DNA of 64,000 bases from Colwellia sp. 1_MG-2023. Its GTDB lineage: Bacteria > Pseudomonadota > Gammaproteobacteria > Enterobacterales > Alteromonadaceae. How positions within the stretch are numbered: the first letter of the stretch is position 1; each line of letters begins with the position of its first letter. The notes beneath the pieces were generated by a model that was given only the letters and a program-made list of their open reading frames with translations, was not told where the DNA came from and ran no database searches. This document shows, piece after piece, positions 47,385-57,041 of this stretch. The DNA lies in the NCBI RefSeq assembly GCF_030546755.1, contig NZ_JAUOPE010000003.1:248001-312000 (forward strand), written 5' to 3'. Both the position numbers and the translations under genes were made by a program.

Positions 47385-48416
47385 TTATGCCAAATTGAAC
47401 GGTGTTTTGTTAGCTTCACCTGCAATTTCTCTGACAACTTTTGGCATTAAAAAACCGGGTAAGGTTGCCATCATTTCTTTAATGATGATTTTTGCTGAGA
47501 TGTCATCCGTATCAAAATGTGCAACACCTTGAACCTTATCAAATAAATGTAAATAGTAAGGTATGATGCCGTTATCAAATAATGTTTCGCTTAGTTGGCA
47601 TAAATCTTTTGCATTATCGTTTACCGTTTTAAGTAAAACGCTTTGATTCAATAAAGGAATACGAGCGGCGCGAAGTGGCTCAATCGCTTTTATTACCTGT
47701 TGATCAATTTCATTTTTATGGTTGATATGAAAAACAACAGTTGGCTTTAAGCGGGTTTCACTAAGTAACCTCACTAAACCTTGAGTTATTCGCTGAGGGA
47801 TAACTATCGCCATACGAGTATGAATGCGTAATCGTGTAATGTGAGGAATTTTTTCAAGTTTCTGTATTAGCCATGTTAAATGTTCATCACTGGCCATTAA
47901 TGGGTCGCCACCACTAAAAATGACTTCATTAATTTCATGATGTTGCTCAATATAAGTTAACGCTTCCTGCCAACGTTGTTTGTTTGGGCTGTTATCTTGA
48001 TAAGGAAAATGACGACGAAAACAGTAACGGCAATTAATAGCACATCCCGCTTTTACGATCATTAATACTCGGTGCTTGTATTTATGTAATAAACCTTCAG
48101 CGACAGAGTCATGCTCTTCTAAGGGATCATGAGTAAAACCGTCAGTAGTAATAAACTCATTAGATAATGGCATGACTTGTTTTAACAAAGGATCATTAAT
48201 ATCGCCTTTTTTCATGCGTGCGATAAATGGTTGAGGCACTCTAACCGGAAATAATTTTCGGGCATTAAAGTGCGCGCGGTAATTTTCTGGGCATATATTG
48301 ACAGCTTCCAGTAGCTTTTCTGGATCAGTAACCACATTTGATAATTCTTTTTGCCAAGAAGTGTGCAAATTATCGTGAATTTGAGGTATTATTTGCGGCA
48401 TTTCTATTTTCAACAT
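47385..48416 (-). CDS. epmB: EF-P beta-lysylation enzyme EpmB (radical SAM lysine 2,3-aminomutase-like)
   Basis: A 343-residue radical SAM and PLP enzyme that converts lysine to (R)-beta-lysine for attachment to EF-P. The iron-sulphur motif is CAINCRYCFRRHFPY (CxxxCxxC). GGDPLMASDEHL and the HTRMAIVIPQRI strand follow. The PLP lysine is expected near the C-terminus in VQGVAHFD.. region. The length matches E. coli EpmB. It is divergent from efp with a 35-base spacer, the standard pairing that ties the modifier to its target. Confidence 0.95.
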   Translation of the reverse strand: MLKIEMPQIIPQIHDNLHTSWQKELSNVVTDPEKLLEAVNICPENYRAHFNARKLFPVRVPQPFIARMKKGDINDPLLKQVMPLSNEFITTDGFTHDPLEEHDSVAEGLLHKYKHRVLMIVKAGCAINCRYCFRRHFPYQDNSPNKQRWQEALTYIEQHHEINEVIFSGGDPLMASDEHLTWLIQKLEKIPHITRLRIHTRMAIVIPQRITQGLVRLLSETRLKPTVVFHINHKNEIDQQVIKAIEPLRAARIPLLNQSVLLKTVNDNAKDLCQLSETLFDNGIIPYYLHLFDKVQGVAHFDTDDISAKIIIKEMMATLPGFLMPKVVREIAGEANKTPFNLA

Positions 48417-48451
48417 TTAACTCTCTGCGTTAATAAAAAGAGAACACTCTT

Positions 48452-49021
48452 ATGGCGAACTACAGTACTAATCAGTTCAAAAACGGTCTTAAACTTATGA
48501 TCGATGGCGAACCATGTAACATTTTAGATAACGAAATTGTAAAACCGGGTAAAGGCCAAGCGTTTAACCGTGTAAAAATCCGTAAACTTATTTCAGGCAA
48601 AGTGCTTGAAAAAACATTTAAATCGGGCGATTCATGTGAAGGCGCCGATGTGATGGATTCTGAACTTGGTTATTTATATGCCGATGGCGAGTTTTGGCAT
48701 TTTATGAATAATGACACTTTTGAGCAAGTGGCAGCTGACGAAAAAGCGATTGGTGATAATGCAAAATGGTTAGTTGAAGGAGATCTTTGTACGATTACCT
48801 TCTGGAATGGTAATCCTATTTCGGTAGATCCACCTAATTTTGTTGAAATTGAAATCACTGAAACAGATCCTGGCCTTAAAGGTGACACGGCTGGTACAGG
48901 TGGCAAACCAGCTACTTTGGCTACAGGTGCGGTTATTCGAGTTCCATTATTTGTTCAAATTGGTGAAGTAGTAAAAGTAGATACACGTACGGGTGACTAC
49001 GTTTCACGCGCGAGTAAATAA
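48452..49021 (+). CDS. efp: Translation elongation factor P
   Basis: A 189-residue tRNA-mimicking factor that relieves ribosome stalling at polyproline. The modification site is K34 in VKPGKGQAF, the form that EpmA/EpmB beta-lysylate in E. coli. The KOW-like N-terminal domain, the OB domains and the ending [10 protein letters not shown]-type ([14 protein letters not shown]) are canonical. It is divergent from epmB. Its 3' region carries a copy of the intergenic hairpin repeat and then a strong terminator. Confidence 0.98.
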   Translation: MANYSTNQFKNGLKLMIDGEPCNILDNEIVKPGKGQAFNRVKIRKLISGKVLEKTFKSGDSCEGADVMDSELGYLYADGEFWHFMNNDTFEQVAADEKAIGDNAKWLVEGDLCTITFWNGNPISVDPPNFVEIEITETDPGLKGDTAGTGGKPATLATGAVIRVPLFVQIGEVVKVDTRTGDYVSRASK

Positions 49022-49044
49022 TATTTTTACTGGTTAAAAGCTTT

Positions 49045-49176
49045 GATAACTTCGTTTTTGTTGCACTCGCATAAGAAACACTATGCGTCGATTACAATGC
49101 CTTGTTCTGAAATATTTTTACTGCGTAAAAGTGCTTAATGATATTTTTTGAAAAGCTCACTCAATAGTGAGCTTTT
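49045..49176 (+). repeat. Diverged copy of the 192-bp repeat in the efp 3' region
   Basis: It shares the order of the tandem units at 41.1 kb: GATAACTTCGTT, a hairpin with the same AAGAAACACT loop (49073-49082), the block GCCTTGTTCT (49099-49108), an ACTGCGTAAA block, CTTAATGATA, and a closing terminator. The inner stem is CGCAT/ATGCG instead of CGTTT/AAACG, so pairing is kept by compensatory changes. The final hairpin has a different sequence but the same position. Confidence 0.7.
49151..49176 (+). terminator. Terminator of efp and its 3' repeat
   Basis: A perfect 11-bp stem AAAAGCTCACT/AGTGAGCTTTT with a CAAT loop and a T-run. Confidence 0.9.
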
Positions 49177-49191
49177 TTGTTTTAAGTCTAT

Positions 49192-49506
49192 TTAACTTCT
49201 TGAGGAATATTTATACACAGATTTATCTTCTGGCCAACCGCTTAAAGGGAAAGGGTAAGTGTCTGAGTTAGCGGTTAAAAACTCGTTAATTTGGTAGATG
49301 TAATTGTTTAAGTTTTTACCTAGTAATTTTAATCCTGAATTTGGTTTTCTTGTTAATAGCAACGAGAAAAATTGGAATATTGCGATAAGTGTGATGATAA
49401 AACGTGCAAAACCGCCAATAAATCCGAATAAAATCATAAATATACCGCGCATCCATACACTCGTGTTTTTCCAGTTTTTAGTTGTCGTGGAATTTATATC
49501 TCGCAT
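49192..49506 (-). CDS. DUF4389 family membrane protein
   Basis: A 104-residue protein with one or two membrane helices (WMRGIFMILFGFIGGFARFIIT..IAIFQFFSLL) and the family C-terminus LKLLGKNLNNYIYQINEFLT..DTYPFPLSGWP. This matches DUF4389, of unknown function. I chose the ATG at 49506 because GAGGT lies five bases upstream; an in-frame ATG at 49584 would add 26 non-conserved residues. It is convergent with efp. Confidence 0.85.
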   Translation of the reverse strand: MRDINSTTTKNWKNTSVWMRGIFMILFGFIGGFARFIITLIAIFQFFSLLLTRKPNSGLKLLGKNLNNYIYQINEFLTANSDTYPFPLSGWPEDKSVYKYSSRS

Positions 49507-49715
49507 TGTTACCTCTTTGCATATTTTTTCGTTTAATAAATACAGTGCAAAAACAAAACCATTTATTTTCTTTCTAATTTTCAATAGATTATGTTTTTCC
49601 TGTTCATCAAGCGATGTTAAATAAACTAATTCTCAGTACATTTGACCATTTATTTATTGTTTGTTGATGAAACTATCCGATAACTGCAGACTGAGCTTAA
49701 ACGGTTATCCATAAA

Positions 49716-49737
49716 AAAGCCTGCAAATGCAGGCTTT
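49716..49737 (-). terminator. Terminator of the dipeptidyl peptidase gene
   Basis: A perfect 9-bp stem AAAGCCTGC/GCAGGCTTT with an AAAT loop, 27 bases beyond the stop. The minus strand continues with T residues. Confidence 0.85.
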
Positions 49738-49763
49738 CGATAACAATCATATAAAAACAAAAG

Positions 49764-52079
49764 TTATTGAGTTTTTCTATTTTTTAAATAGCGATCAAAG
49801 TATTCGGTTTTCATGCCTTGTAAATGAAGGGTAGTACCTTTGCCTTCCCGTAAACTGTGAGAACGATTTGGGTATGACATAAATTGAAATTGCTTATTGT
49901 GCTTCACAAGTTCATTGATCAATCTTTCTGAGCCTTGATAATGCACATTATCGTCACCGGTACCATGAATTAATAATAAGTTGCCTTGTAAGTTTTTAGC
50001 ATGGGTAATTGGTGAGCCTTGCTTATAGCCTTCTTCATTATCCGCTAAAATACCAGAGTATCGTTCTTGATAAATAGTATCGTATAAGCGCTGATCAGGT
50101 ACTGGCGCTAATGCAATACCAACATGATATTGTTCTGGGTAACGGAACATCATATTTAAGGTCATCGACCCACCACCTGAATGTCCCCAAATTCCGACTC
50201 TGTCGGTATCAATATACTTCCAACGTTGCGCCATGGCCTTTAATGCGTCGGATTGATCACGTGATGATAATACGCCAACTGCGCCATATACTTGTTTACG
50301 CCACTCTCTACCTTTTGGTGCGCGAGTACCGCGATTATCGATTGACGCAACGATATAGCCTTGCTCCGTCAACATTTGATCCCATAAATATGAGCTGCCA
50401 CGCCATTTGTCTTGTACTGTTTGTCCCCACGCTTCACCATAAACGTAGAAGATAATAGGATATTTCTTACTCGCATCGAAGTTCGCTGGGCGCATAATAT
50501 AGCCATCAAGCACTAATCCGTCTTGTGCTTCAACTTGAAAAAACTCATGTTGAGGTTGGGCTAAAGTGGCGAGTTTATCAATCAGCTGTTTGTTGTCCAT
50601 CATCATATGTTTTTCTTGATGGCCTTCAAGTTTTACTAAGCGTTTTTGTGTTGGTTGCGTAAAGGTAGAATGAGAATGGATCGCCCATTGACCATCATCA
50701 GACATTTGATAACTGTTATTTCCGGCAAAGCTTTCTGGAGTTATTTGTTGATTAACAACTGATGCATCTAATTTACTTCTGAATAAATAACGTTGACCAA
50801 TATCTTGTGGAGAGGCAATGTAATATAACCAGCCGCCTTTTTCATCGACTGCTTGCAAGCTAACGGTATCGAACTCACCAGGCGTTAAATCTAGTTTTGT
50901 TTTACCATCGCGAGAAATACTATAAAAGTGTCTCCAACCTGACGTTTCGCTGGTCCAAATAAAATTATCGCCGTTGTTTATCCATTTCGCGTCAGTAATG
51001 CCATCTAAGAAATGCTCATCTTTTTCAGTGTAAATTTTATTCACTTTACCCGTTGAAGCATTTGCTAAATAAAGTGCATTTCTGTCTTGCTTGCGGTTAA
51101 GGTGCTGAATAAGTATTTCTTCACTATTACCAGACCAGTTCATGCGTGGAATATACATTTCACGTGAATTGTTTGGCAGATCAGCCCAGGTTGTTTTTTG
51201 TGTGGATAAGTCAACCACGCCAATTTTAGCTAATGCATTTGTTTCGCCTACTTTAGGGTATGGAAATGTCACTAAAGTTGGGTATAACTCGTCGGTATTG
51301 TTGATCATGTGAAAGTCTTTACTGCCACTGGTATCTAACTGCCAATAAGCAATTTTTTCACCGTTAGGACTCCAACGGAAACCGTCACGAATGCCAAATT
51401 CTTCTTCATAAACCCAATCAAATAGTCCGTTAATGATACCGTTACCTGCATCATGAGTTAATTGAGTGATTTTTGTTGAGGCTAAATTTTCGAGATAAAT
51501 GTTATTGTCTACCACATAAGCAACTTTTGTGGCACCAGGAGAAAACTTTGCAAACATCAATGAACTTGCTTTAACGCTTTCACCGCCTAATTGTTTTAAA
51601 GTGTGATTAGCTAAATTTAAAACCCAGTAATCACCACGGCTGTTAGAGCGCCATACTTTTTTGCTATTCGTATAGATGAGCAATTGTTTACGATCGTCTG
51701 ACCAAATGTAGTTGTCAATCGATAACGGTTTTTCTGCACCTTCTGGCGTTAATTGTTCAGCACTCACTAATACTTTTCGAGCCAATGTTTCAGGATCATA
51801 AACGACAATATCTTTGCCAATACTTTGCTCTTTGCCATTATCATCAGCTTTTGTGGTTGCTGATTTTTCTATGGCAGTATAGCCACTACCATCAGCTAAC
51901 CAACGAATTCTACCAATGCTTTCTGAGCTAAATTCTCTATCTTTATAAATACGTTCAAGTGTTAACGGATTAGTTAAAGCAGTATTTTCGTTGTTATTTG
52001 TATGTGTGCTTTGACAGGCGGTTAATGCTGTAAACATTACGGTTCCAACAAACCACAGTTTTATTGTTGTGCGTTGCAT
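49764..52079 (-). CDS. Dipeptidyl peptidase IV-type S9 lipoprotein
   Basis: A 771-residue S9B serine peptidase that removes X-Pro or X-Ala dipeptides. It has a lipoprotein signal (FTALTAC, lipid cysteine C22). The N-terminal beta-propeller contains the substrate-binding double glutamate in FDWVYEEEFG. The C-terminal hydrolase domain has the catalytic serine in WGHSGGGSM, the aspartate in GTGDDNVHYQ and the histidine in NRSHSL. It is probably anchored in the outer or inner membrane facing the periplasm. It is monocistronic with its own terminator. Confidence 0.93.
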   Translation of the reverse strand: MQRTTIKLWFVGTVMFTALTACQSTHTNNNENTALTNPLTLERIYKDREFSSESIGRIRWLADGSGYTAIEKSATTKADDNGKEQSIGKDIVVYDPETLARKVLVSAEQLTPEGAEKPLSIDNYIWSDDRKQLLIYTNSKKVWRSNSRGDYWVLNLANHTLKQLGGESVKASSLMFAKFSPGATKVAYVVDNNIYLENLASTKITQLTHDAGNGIINGLFDWVYEEEFGIRDGFRWSPNGEKIAYWQLDTSGSKDFHMINNTDELYPTLVTFPYPKVGETNALAKIGVVDLSTQKTTWADLPNNSREMYIPRMNWSGNSEEILIQHLNRKQDRNALYLANASTGKVNKIYTEKDEHFLDGITDAKWINNGDNFIWTSETSGWRHFYSISRDGKTKLDLTPGEFDTVSLQAVDEKGGWLYYIASPQDIGQRYLFRSKLDASVVNQQITPESFAGNNSYQMSDDGQWAIHSHSTFTQPTQKRLVKLEGHQEKHMMMDNKQLIDKLATLAQPQHEFFQVEAQDGLVLDGYIMRPANFDASKKYPIIFYVYGEAWGQTVQDKWRGSSYLWDQMLTEQGYIVASIDNRGTRAPKGREWRKQVYGAVGVLSSRDQSDALKAMAQRWKYIDTDRVGIWGHSGGGSMTLNMMFRYPEQYHVGIALAPVPDQRLYDTIYQERYSGILADNEEGYKQGSPITHAKNLQGNLLLIHGTGDDNVHYQGSERLINELVKHNKQFQFMSYPNRSHSLREGKGTTLHLQGMKTEYFDRYLKNRKTQ

Positions 52080-52268
52080 AGTGTTTTCCTTTTTTGAAGG
52101 ACGACACTTTAAATTGTATACAATATGTTGGCAATGCTTTTTGTCGCAAAAGATTAATTATTGCCTTAAATATAATTGGATTAATATTGGCACAAGACAT
52201 TGAATTTTTGAATTATCCCCCCCATTAAATGAAGATTAATTGGCTCACATGGTTTAATGGTTATTGAT

Positions 52269-53213
52269 ATGCAAAATGCGTTAGATATTTCTGGGTTGAA
52301 AAAAGTATATAAAGGCGGTTTTCAAGCCTTAAAAGGAATTGATTTAACCGTGAAACAGGGGGACTTCTTTGCGTTGTTAGGTCCCAATGGTGCAGGTAAA
52401 TCTACAACTATCGGTGTTATCACCTCGTTAGTGAATAAAACTGCAGGTCAAGTGAAGGTGTATGGTCATGATATTGATCACGAACTTGAAGACGCTAAAA
52501 GTTTTATTGGTTTAGTTCCTCAAGAATTCAATTTTAATCAATTTGAATCTTTAATGAGAATCTTGGTGAATCAAGCCGGTTATTATGGCGTTGAACGTAG
52601 TGTTGCTCATGAAAGAGCGGAAAAATATTTAAAACAATTAGATCTTTGGGATAAGCGTAATGATGCAGCCAGAATGCTATCTGGTGGAATGAAACGTCGG
52701 TTAATGATCGCCCGAGCATTAATGCATGAGCCTAAAATGCTCATTCTTGACGAACCGACTGCCGGGGTTGATATTGAGCTGCGTCGCTCGATGTGGGATT
52801 TTTTACGTGAGCTCAACAGCCAAGGAATTACCATAATATTAACCACGCATTACTTAGAAGAAGCAGAAATGCTTTGTCGTAATATCGCGATAATTGATTC
52901 TGGTATTATTGTTGAAAACACCGATATGAAATCGTTATTAGCAAAACTAGACGTAGAAACCATTGTGCTTGATTTAAGTATTGGCGGCGCAGAGCCCAAA
53001 TTAAACGATTTTTGTTATCGAATTATTGATGATCATACCATTGAGGTCGATATTAAAAAATCGCAGCGAATTAATGATGTATTTAGCCAGTTAACTGAGC
53101 AAAATATCAATGTATTAAGTTTACGTAACAAAAGTAATCGCCTTGAAGAATTATTTGTCAGTATCATAGGTACGGGCGCTAGTAGCGAAAAACAAACACA
53201 AGGAGCGCAATAA
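52269..53213 (+). CDS. yadG: ABC transporter ATP-binding protein YadG
   Basis: A 314-residue ABC ATPase highly like E. coli YadG. Walker A is GPNGAGKST, the signature LSGGM and Walker B LILDEPTAGVD, followed by the family C-terminal tail (LSLRNKSNRLEELFVSI). The ATG at 52269 (MQNALDISGLKK) aligns exactly with the YadG start; an upstream in-frame ATG at 52257 is less likely. With YadH it forms an ABC-2 exporter of unknown substrate. A DUF-free tail of about 90 residues after the ATPase is normal for YadG. Confidence 0.94.
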   Translation: MQNALDISGLKKVYKGGFQALKGIDLTVKQGDFFALLGPNGAGKSTTIGVITSLVNKTAGQVKVYGHDIDHELEDAKSFIGLVPQEFNFNQFESLMRILVNQAGYYGVERSVAHERAEKYLKQLDLWDKRNDAARMLSGGMKRRLMIARALMHEPKMLILDEPTAGVDIELRRSMWDFLRELNSQGITIILTTHYLEEAEMLCRNIAIIDSGIIVENTDMKSLLAKLDVETIVLDLSIGGAEPKLNDFCYRIIDDHTIEVDIKKSQRINDVFSQLTEQNINVLSLRNKSNRLEELFVSIIGTGASSEKQTQGAQ

Positions 53214-53214
53214 T

Positions 53215-53988
53215 ATGTCCTCGGCAAGAAATATGATCGCGCTAAAGAGTATCTTACATAAAGAAGTTCACCGCTTTATGCGGATTTGGGTGCAAACCTT
53301 AGTGCCGCCGGCAATCACGATCAGTTTGTATTTTGTGATTTTTGGTGAGTTAATTGGTTCTCGCATTGGTCAAATGGGCGGCTTTGATTATATGTCGTTT
53401 ATTGTTCCAGGTTTGATCATGATGAGTGTGATCACTAACTCTTATTCCAATGTTGCTTCTTCGTTTTTTAGTGCTAAATGGCAACGAAATGTCGAAGAAA
53501 TGCTTGTTGCACCTGTCCCAAACTGGGTGATTGTTGCGGGTTATGTTGGCGGAGGCATGTGCCGTGGCATTCTAGTGGGCTGTATTGTCACGCTGATTTC
53601 ATTATTATTTACGGAAATTCAAGTGCATAATATTTGGATCATTATTGTGACCGTTGCGCTAACGTCAGCGACTTTTGCCTTAGGTGGTTTAATTAACGCT
53701 ATTTTTGCCGGTAGTTTTGATGATATATCGATTATTCCTACGTTTATATTAACGCCGCTCACCTATTTAGGTGGTGTGTTTTATTCAATTACGCTGTTAC
53801 CTGATTTTTGGCAAGGTGTTTCTCAAGCCAACCCCATTGTTTATATGGTAAATGCATTCAGGTATGGTTTTCTTGGTATTTCAGATGTTAGTTTAGTGGC
53901 TGCTTTTTCTGTGCTAACCGGTTTTATTATTACTCTTTTTGTTATAGCTATGACGTTAATAACAAAGGGTATTGGTTTACGAAGTTAA
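53215..53988 (+). CDS. yadH: ABC-2 type permease YadH
   Basis: A 257-residue permease with six predicted helices, closely similar to E. coli YadH (KEVHRFMRIWVQTLVPPAITISLYFVIFGELIGSRIG; PTFILTPLTYLGGVFYSITLLPDFWQG; ending KGIGLRS). It pairs with YadG as an exporter. The ATG follows the yadG stop by one base, so they are translationally coupled. The substrate is unknown. Confidence 0.94.
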   Translation: MSSARNMIALKSILHKEVHRFMRIWVQTLVPPAITISLYFVIFGELIGSRIGQMGGFDYMSFIVPGLIMMSVITNSYSNVASSFFSAKWQRNVEEMLVAPVPNWVIVAGYVGGGMCRGILVGCIVTLISLLFTEIQVHNIWIIIVTVALTSATFALGGLINAIFAGSFDDISIIPTFILTPLTYLGGVFYSITLLPDFWQGVSQANPIVYMVNAFRYGFLGISDVSLVAAFSVLTGFIITLFVIAMTLITKGIGLRS

Positions 53989-54014
53989 TTACTTTAATCA
54001 TTTAAGAATATATT

Positions 54015-54704
54015 GTGACAGATAACAACAAGCCATTAGGTGACTCAAAAGCAATTGTAACTAATCAGCCAGGCATACATGAAAAGCTAGCTGAAATAGT
54101 ACAAAAACATCTTACACACCCTTCGAAAAAGCCTTTTCAGGCGCATACTTTAGAAGCGTTTGAGCTAGCTAATAGCCGAGTGTTAGCACACCAAGGTGAA
54201 GTGATTTTAGATTCTTGTTGTGGCGTTGGACAAAGTACACGATTGTTGGCGAAACAAAATCCGCAAGCGTTAGTTATTGGTGTTGATAAATCCGCACACC
54301 GAATTGAGCGTAATGACGAAGAATTAACGGCTACAACAAACACACATGGCATTGATAATTTTATGTTAGTTCGCGCTGATCTAAATGATTTTTATCGATT
54401 AGTTAAACAGGCGAAGTGGCCGGTATCTCAACATTATATTCTTTATCCTAATCCTTGGCCGAAAGCTAAACATATACAACGACGATGGCATGGCAGTGCG
54501 GTTTTTCCTGAAATTATAGCCATAGGTAAAGAAATCGTTTTAAGAAGTAATTGGCGGTTATATTTAGAAGAATTTCAGTTTTCAGCTGAAATTTCTGGAA
54601 GATCTGGCATCATCAGTCAAGTAAAGGATAATCAACCTTTAACCCCGTTTGAGGCTAAATATCAATTAAGTGGGCAAGTGTGTTGGCAGTTAACGATTAA
54701 ATAA
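54015..54704 (+). CDS. TrmB-like SAM-dependent methyltransferase
   Basis: A 229-residue class I methyltransferase. The SAM loop is ILDSCCGVGQSTRLLA, and VIGVDKS follows. The TrmB-type motif is LYPNPWPKAKHIQRRWHGSAVFP, like the tRNA m7G46 enzyme but with asparagine where TrmB has PDPW. It may be a paralogue with another substrate. The start is a GTG at 54015, 26 bases after yadH in the same direction, so it is probably in the yadGH transcript. A link to the transporter is not obvious. Confidence 0.8.
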   Translation: MTDNNKPLGDSKAIVTNQPGIHEKLAEIVQKHLTHPSKKPFQAHTLEAFELANSRVLAHQGEVILDSCCGVGQSTRLLAKQNPQALVIGVDKSAHRIERNDEELTATTNTHGIDNFMLVRADLNDFYRLVKQAKWPVSQHYILYPNPWPKAKHIQRRWHGSAVFPEIIAIGKEIVLRSNWRLYLEEFQFSAEISGRSGIISQVKDNQPLTPFEAKYQLSGQVCWQLTIK

Positions 54705-54970
54705 ACGGCTTAACAGCTGGTTTTCCACATTTGTGCATGCCTGTAATAACCTTGCAAGAATGAATTTTGCTTTCTTTAATTCACTCAATAATTTCTTGCG
54801 AAAAATGCTAATAATTAGTGGTTATTTTCACTAAAAAGTAGTAATAAATTTCAACTGTTTATTCTTGGGATTGCTAAGGATAAATTAAAAACCAAGTTAA
54901 AACAATGGATTATGATTTTGGCTTGTTACTTGAATAGTGCTTGGTAAGTTTAATTAAAGGAAGATTCAAA
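54705..54970. other. Non-coding spacer after the methyltransferase gene
   Basis: An AT-rich stretch that ends with the SD AAAGGAAGA of the small gene at 54971. No clear terminator or other structure is seen. Confidence 0.5.
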
Positions 54971-55069
54971 ATGACTTACAATATTAAAAAAAATGTATTA
55001 ATGATGGCCTTAAGTAGTTTAGCAATCGTTGAGTTAGGTTTTGTTTATTTAGCGACATTGGTTGCTTAA
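54971..55069 (+). CDS. Very small single-helix membrane protein, 32 residues
   Basis: An ORF that begins MTYNIKKNVLMMALSSLAIV and ends in a hydrophobic run (ELGFVYLATLVA). The SD AAAGGAAGA lies 6-7 bases before the ATG. A basic N-terminus followed by one predicted helix of about 22 residues suggests an inner-membrane miniprotein with the N-terminus inside. It sits alone upstream of panP, with 122 bases between them. I know no family. Confidence 0.5.
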   Translation: MTYNIKKNVLMMALSSLAIVELGFVYLATLVA

Positions 55070-55191
55070 TTACCATAAAAGCCAAATGCATCGATGAAAA
55101 TACAAGACATTTGACGTAAATTTTATTAAAGTGCCGCACTTATAACATTATTATCGCTTGCATTAGTTCAAGCTGTGAACAGTGAATAAGT

Positions 55192-56829
55192 ATGACGGGT
55201 AGCAAAAGAAAAGCTCAGGCAACTCAAGAGTCTTTGCATCGAATTTTTACCATACCAGAAGCGCCAAATTCTACATTAGGGCGTATAGAAAAAGAGATCT
55301 CACAAAACTTAGCGGGTTTTCTTGGTAATCATATCGCAGCGAAAGAACAAGCGTTGTCTGAAATAGAAAAAGATTTCGATTGCTCTAAAATTCCAGAACA
55401 ACCAACGTTTGTGTCTGATCACATGCACCACTTATTAGATAAATTGGTGTCGCAATCTGTTCATACTTCCAGTCCAAGTTTTATTGGTCATATGACCTCA
55501 GCCTTACCTTACTTTATTCTCCCGTTATCAAAGCTAATGGTCGGCTTAAATCAAAACCTTGTTAAAATTGAAACCTCGAAAGCTTTTACGCCATTAGAGC
55601 GTCAAGTGCTAGGTATGTTGCACCGTTTAGTGTATCAAAATGATGATAAATTTTATGATACTTGGATGCACAGCGCCAACCATTCGTTAGGTGCATTTTG
55701 TTCTGGCGGCACGGTCGCTAACATAACTGCACTTTGGGTAGCTCGTAATAACTTACTAAAACCGGATGGAAAATTTAAAGGTGTTGCTCGAGAAGGAATC
55801 TTTCAGGCACTCAAACATTATCAATATGATGGCCTTGCTATTTTAGTGTCAAGCCGTGGTCATTATTCCTTAAAGAAATCAGCAGATATCTTAGGCTTAG
55901 GTCAAGACAGCGTCATTGCGATACCTACCGACTCAAACAATAAAATTAATTGTCAAAAACTTAAAGATAAGTGTGAAGAACTTGCCGCTAAAAATATACG
56001 GGTGCTAAGTATTGTTGGTGTTGCAGGCACTACTGAAACAGGAAACATTGACCCGTTAACTGAAATGGCGCAAATTGCTCAACAGTATGACTGCCATTTC
56101 CATGTTGATGCAGCGTGGGGTGGGGCTACGTTACTTTCAGAAAAGTATCGTCCTTTATTACAAGGCATTGAACTGGCTGATTCTGTCACTATTGATGCGC
56201 ATAAACAAATGTACGTTCCTATGGGAGCGGGATTAGTGGTTTTTAAAAATCCGGCATCAGTTGCCTCAATTGAACATCATGCGGAATATATTTTACGTAA
56301 AGGTTCAAAAGATTTAGGCTCTCATACCTTAGAAGGTTCTCGACCAGGAATGGCAATGTTAGTTTATGCTAGCTTACACGTTATCAGTCGCCCTGGTTAT
56401 GAGCTATTAATTAACCAAAGTATTGATAAAGCTAATTATTTTGCTGGCATAATTGAACAACATCCTGACTTTGAATTGATCACAAAACCAGAGTTATGTT
56501 TACTAACTTATCGATATAACCCTAAAGTGGTTCAAGAATTTCTATCGCAAGCAGATGATGAAAGTCAAGATGCAGTGAATAGTTTATTGGATATGCTCAC
56601 CAAATTTATTCAAAAGCGCCAACGTGAAAATGGTAAATCTTTTGTATCTCGTACTCGTATTGAAGTACAAAAGTATCGCGGACGAAAAACATTAGTATTT
56701 CGCGTAGTTCTTGCAAATCCTTTAACATCGAAAGATATTTTAGAGGATATTTTGATTGAACAGAGCGAACTTGCTCAAGAAAGTCACACCTTCTTACCAA
56801 AATTAATCAGTCTATCTAATAAAAAGTAA
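55192..56829 (+). CDS. panP: PLP-dependent aspartate 1-decarboxylase PanP
   Basis: A 545-residue group II PLP decarboxylase that turns aspartate into beta-alanine for pantothenate, replacing PanD in Vibrio and Alteromonadales. The substrate pocket region SPSFIGHMTSALPYFILP is present. PLP contacts include CSGGTVANITALW and HVDAAWGG, and the Schiff-base lysine is in IDAHKQMYVPMG. The length fits PanP (about 540-550). The gene is transcribed alone. Confidence 0.92.
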   Translation: MTGSKRKAQATQESLHRIFTIPEAPNSTLGRIEKEISQNLAGFLGNHIAAKEQALSEIEKDFDCSKIPEQPTFVSDHMHHLLDKLVSQSVHTSSPSFIGHMTSALPYFILPLSKLMVGLNQNLVKIETSKAFTPLERQVLGMLHRLVYQNDDKFYDTWMHSANHSLGAFCSGGTVANITALWVARNNLLKPDGKFKGVAREGIFQALKHYQYDGLAILVSSRGHYSLKKSADILGLGQDSVIAIPTDSNNKINCQKLKDKCEELAAKNIRVLSIVGVAGTTETGNIDPLTEMAQIAQQYDCHFHVDAAWGGATLLSEKYRPLLQGIELADSVTIDAHKQMYVPMGAGLVVFKNPASVASIEHHAEYILRKGSKDLGSHTLEGSRPGMAMLVYASLHVISRPGYELLINQSIDKANYFAGIIEQHPDFELITKPELCLLTYRYNPKVVQEFLSQADDESQDAVNSLLDMLTKFIQKRQRENGKSFVSRTRIEVQKYRGRKTLVFRVVLANPLTSKDILEDILIEQSELAQESHTFLPKLISLSNKK

Positions 56830-57041
56830 CGATATTTTATTTATTTTTTAGAGAATTTTCATCGATACTCCATATAGCAATGTATGGAGTAAGTTTTTGA
56901 TTTTTAAAATATTTTAGCTATCTCCCCACTGCTAGAAATGAAACTTTTGTTTTCTTTTCGCAACATAAATCTTTCGATGTTCTTTCATTGTGAAAGTTAT
57001 TGTGTAATAATTCAGTTGTGGTTACATTTTTCGGGAGCAGT

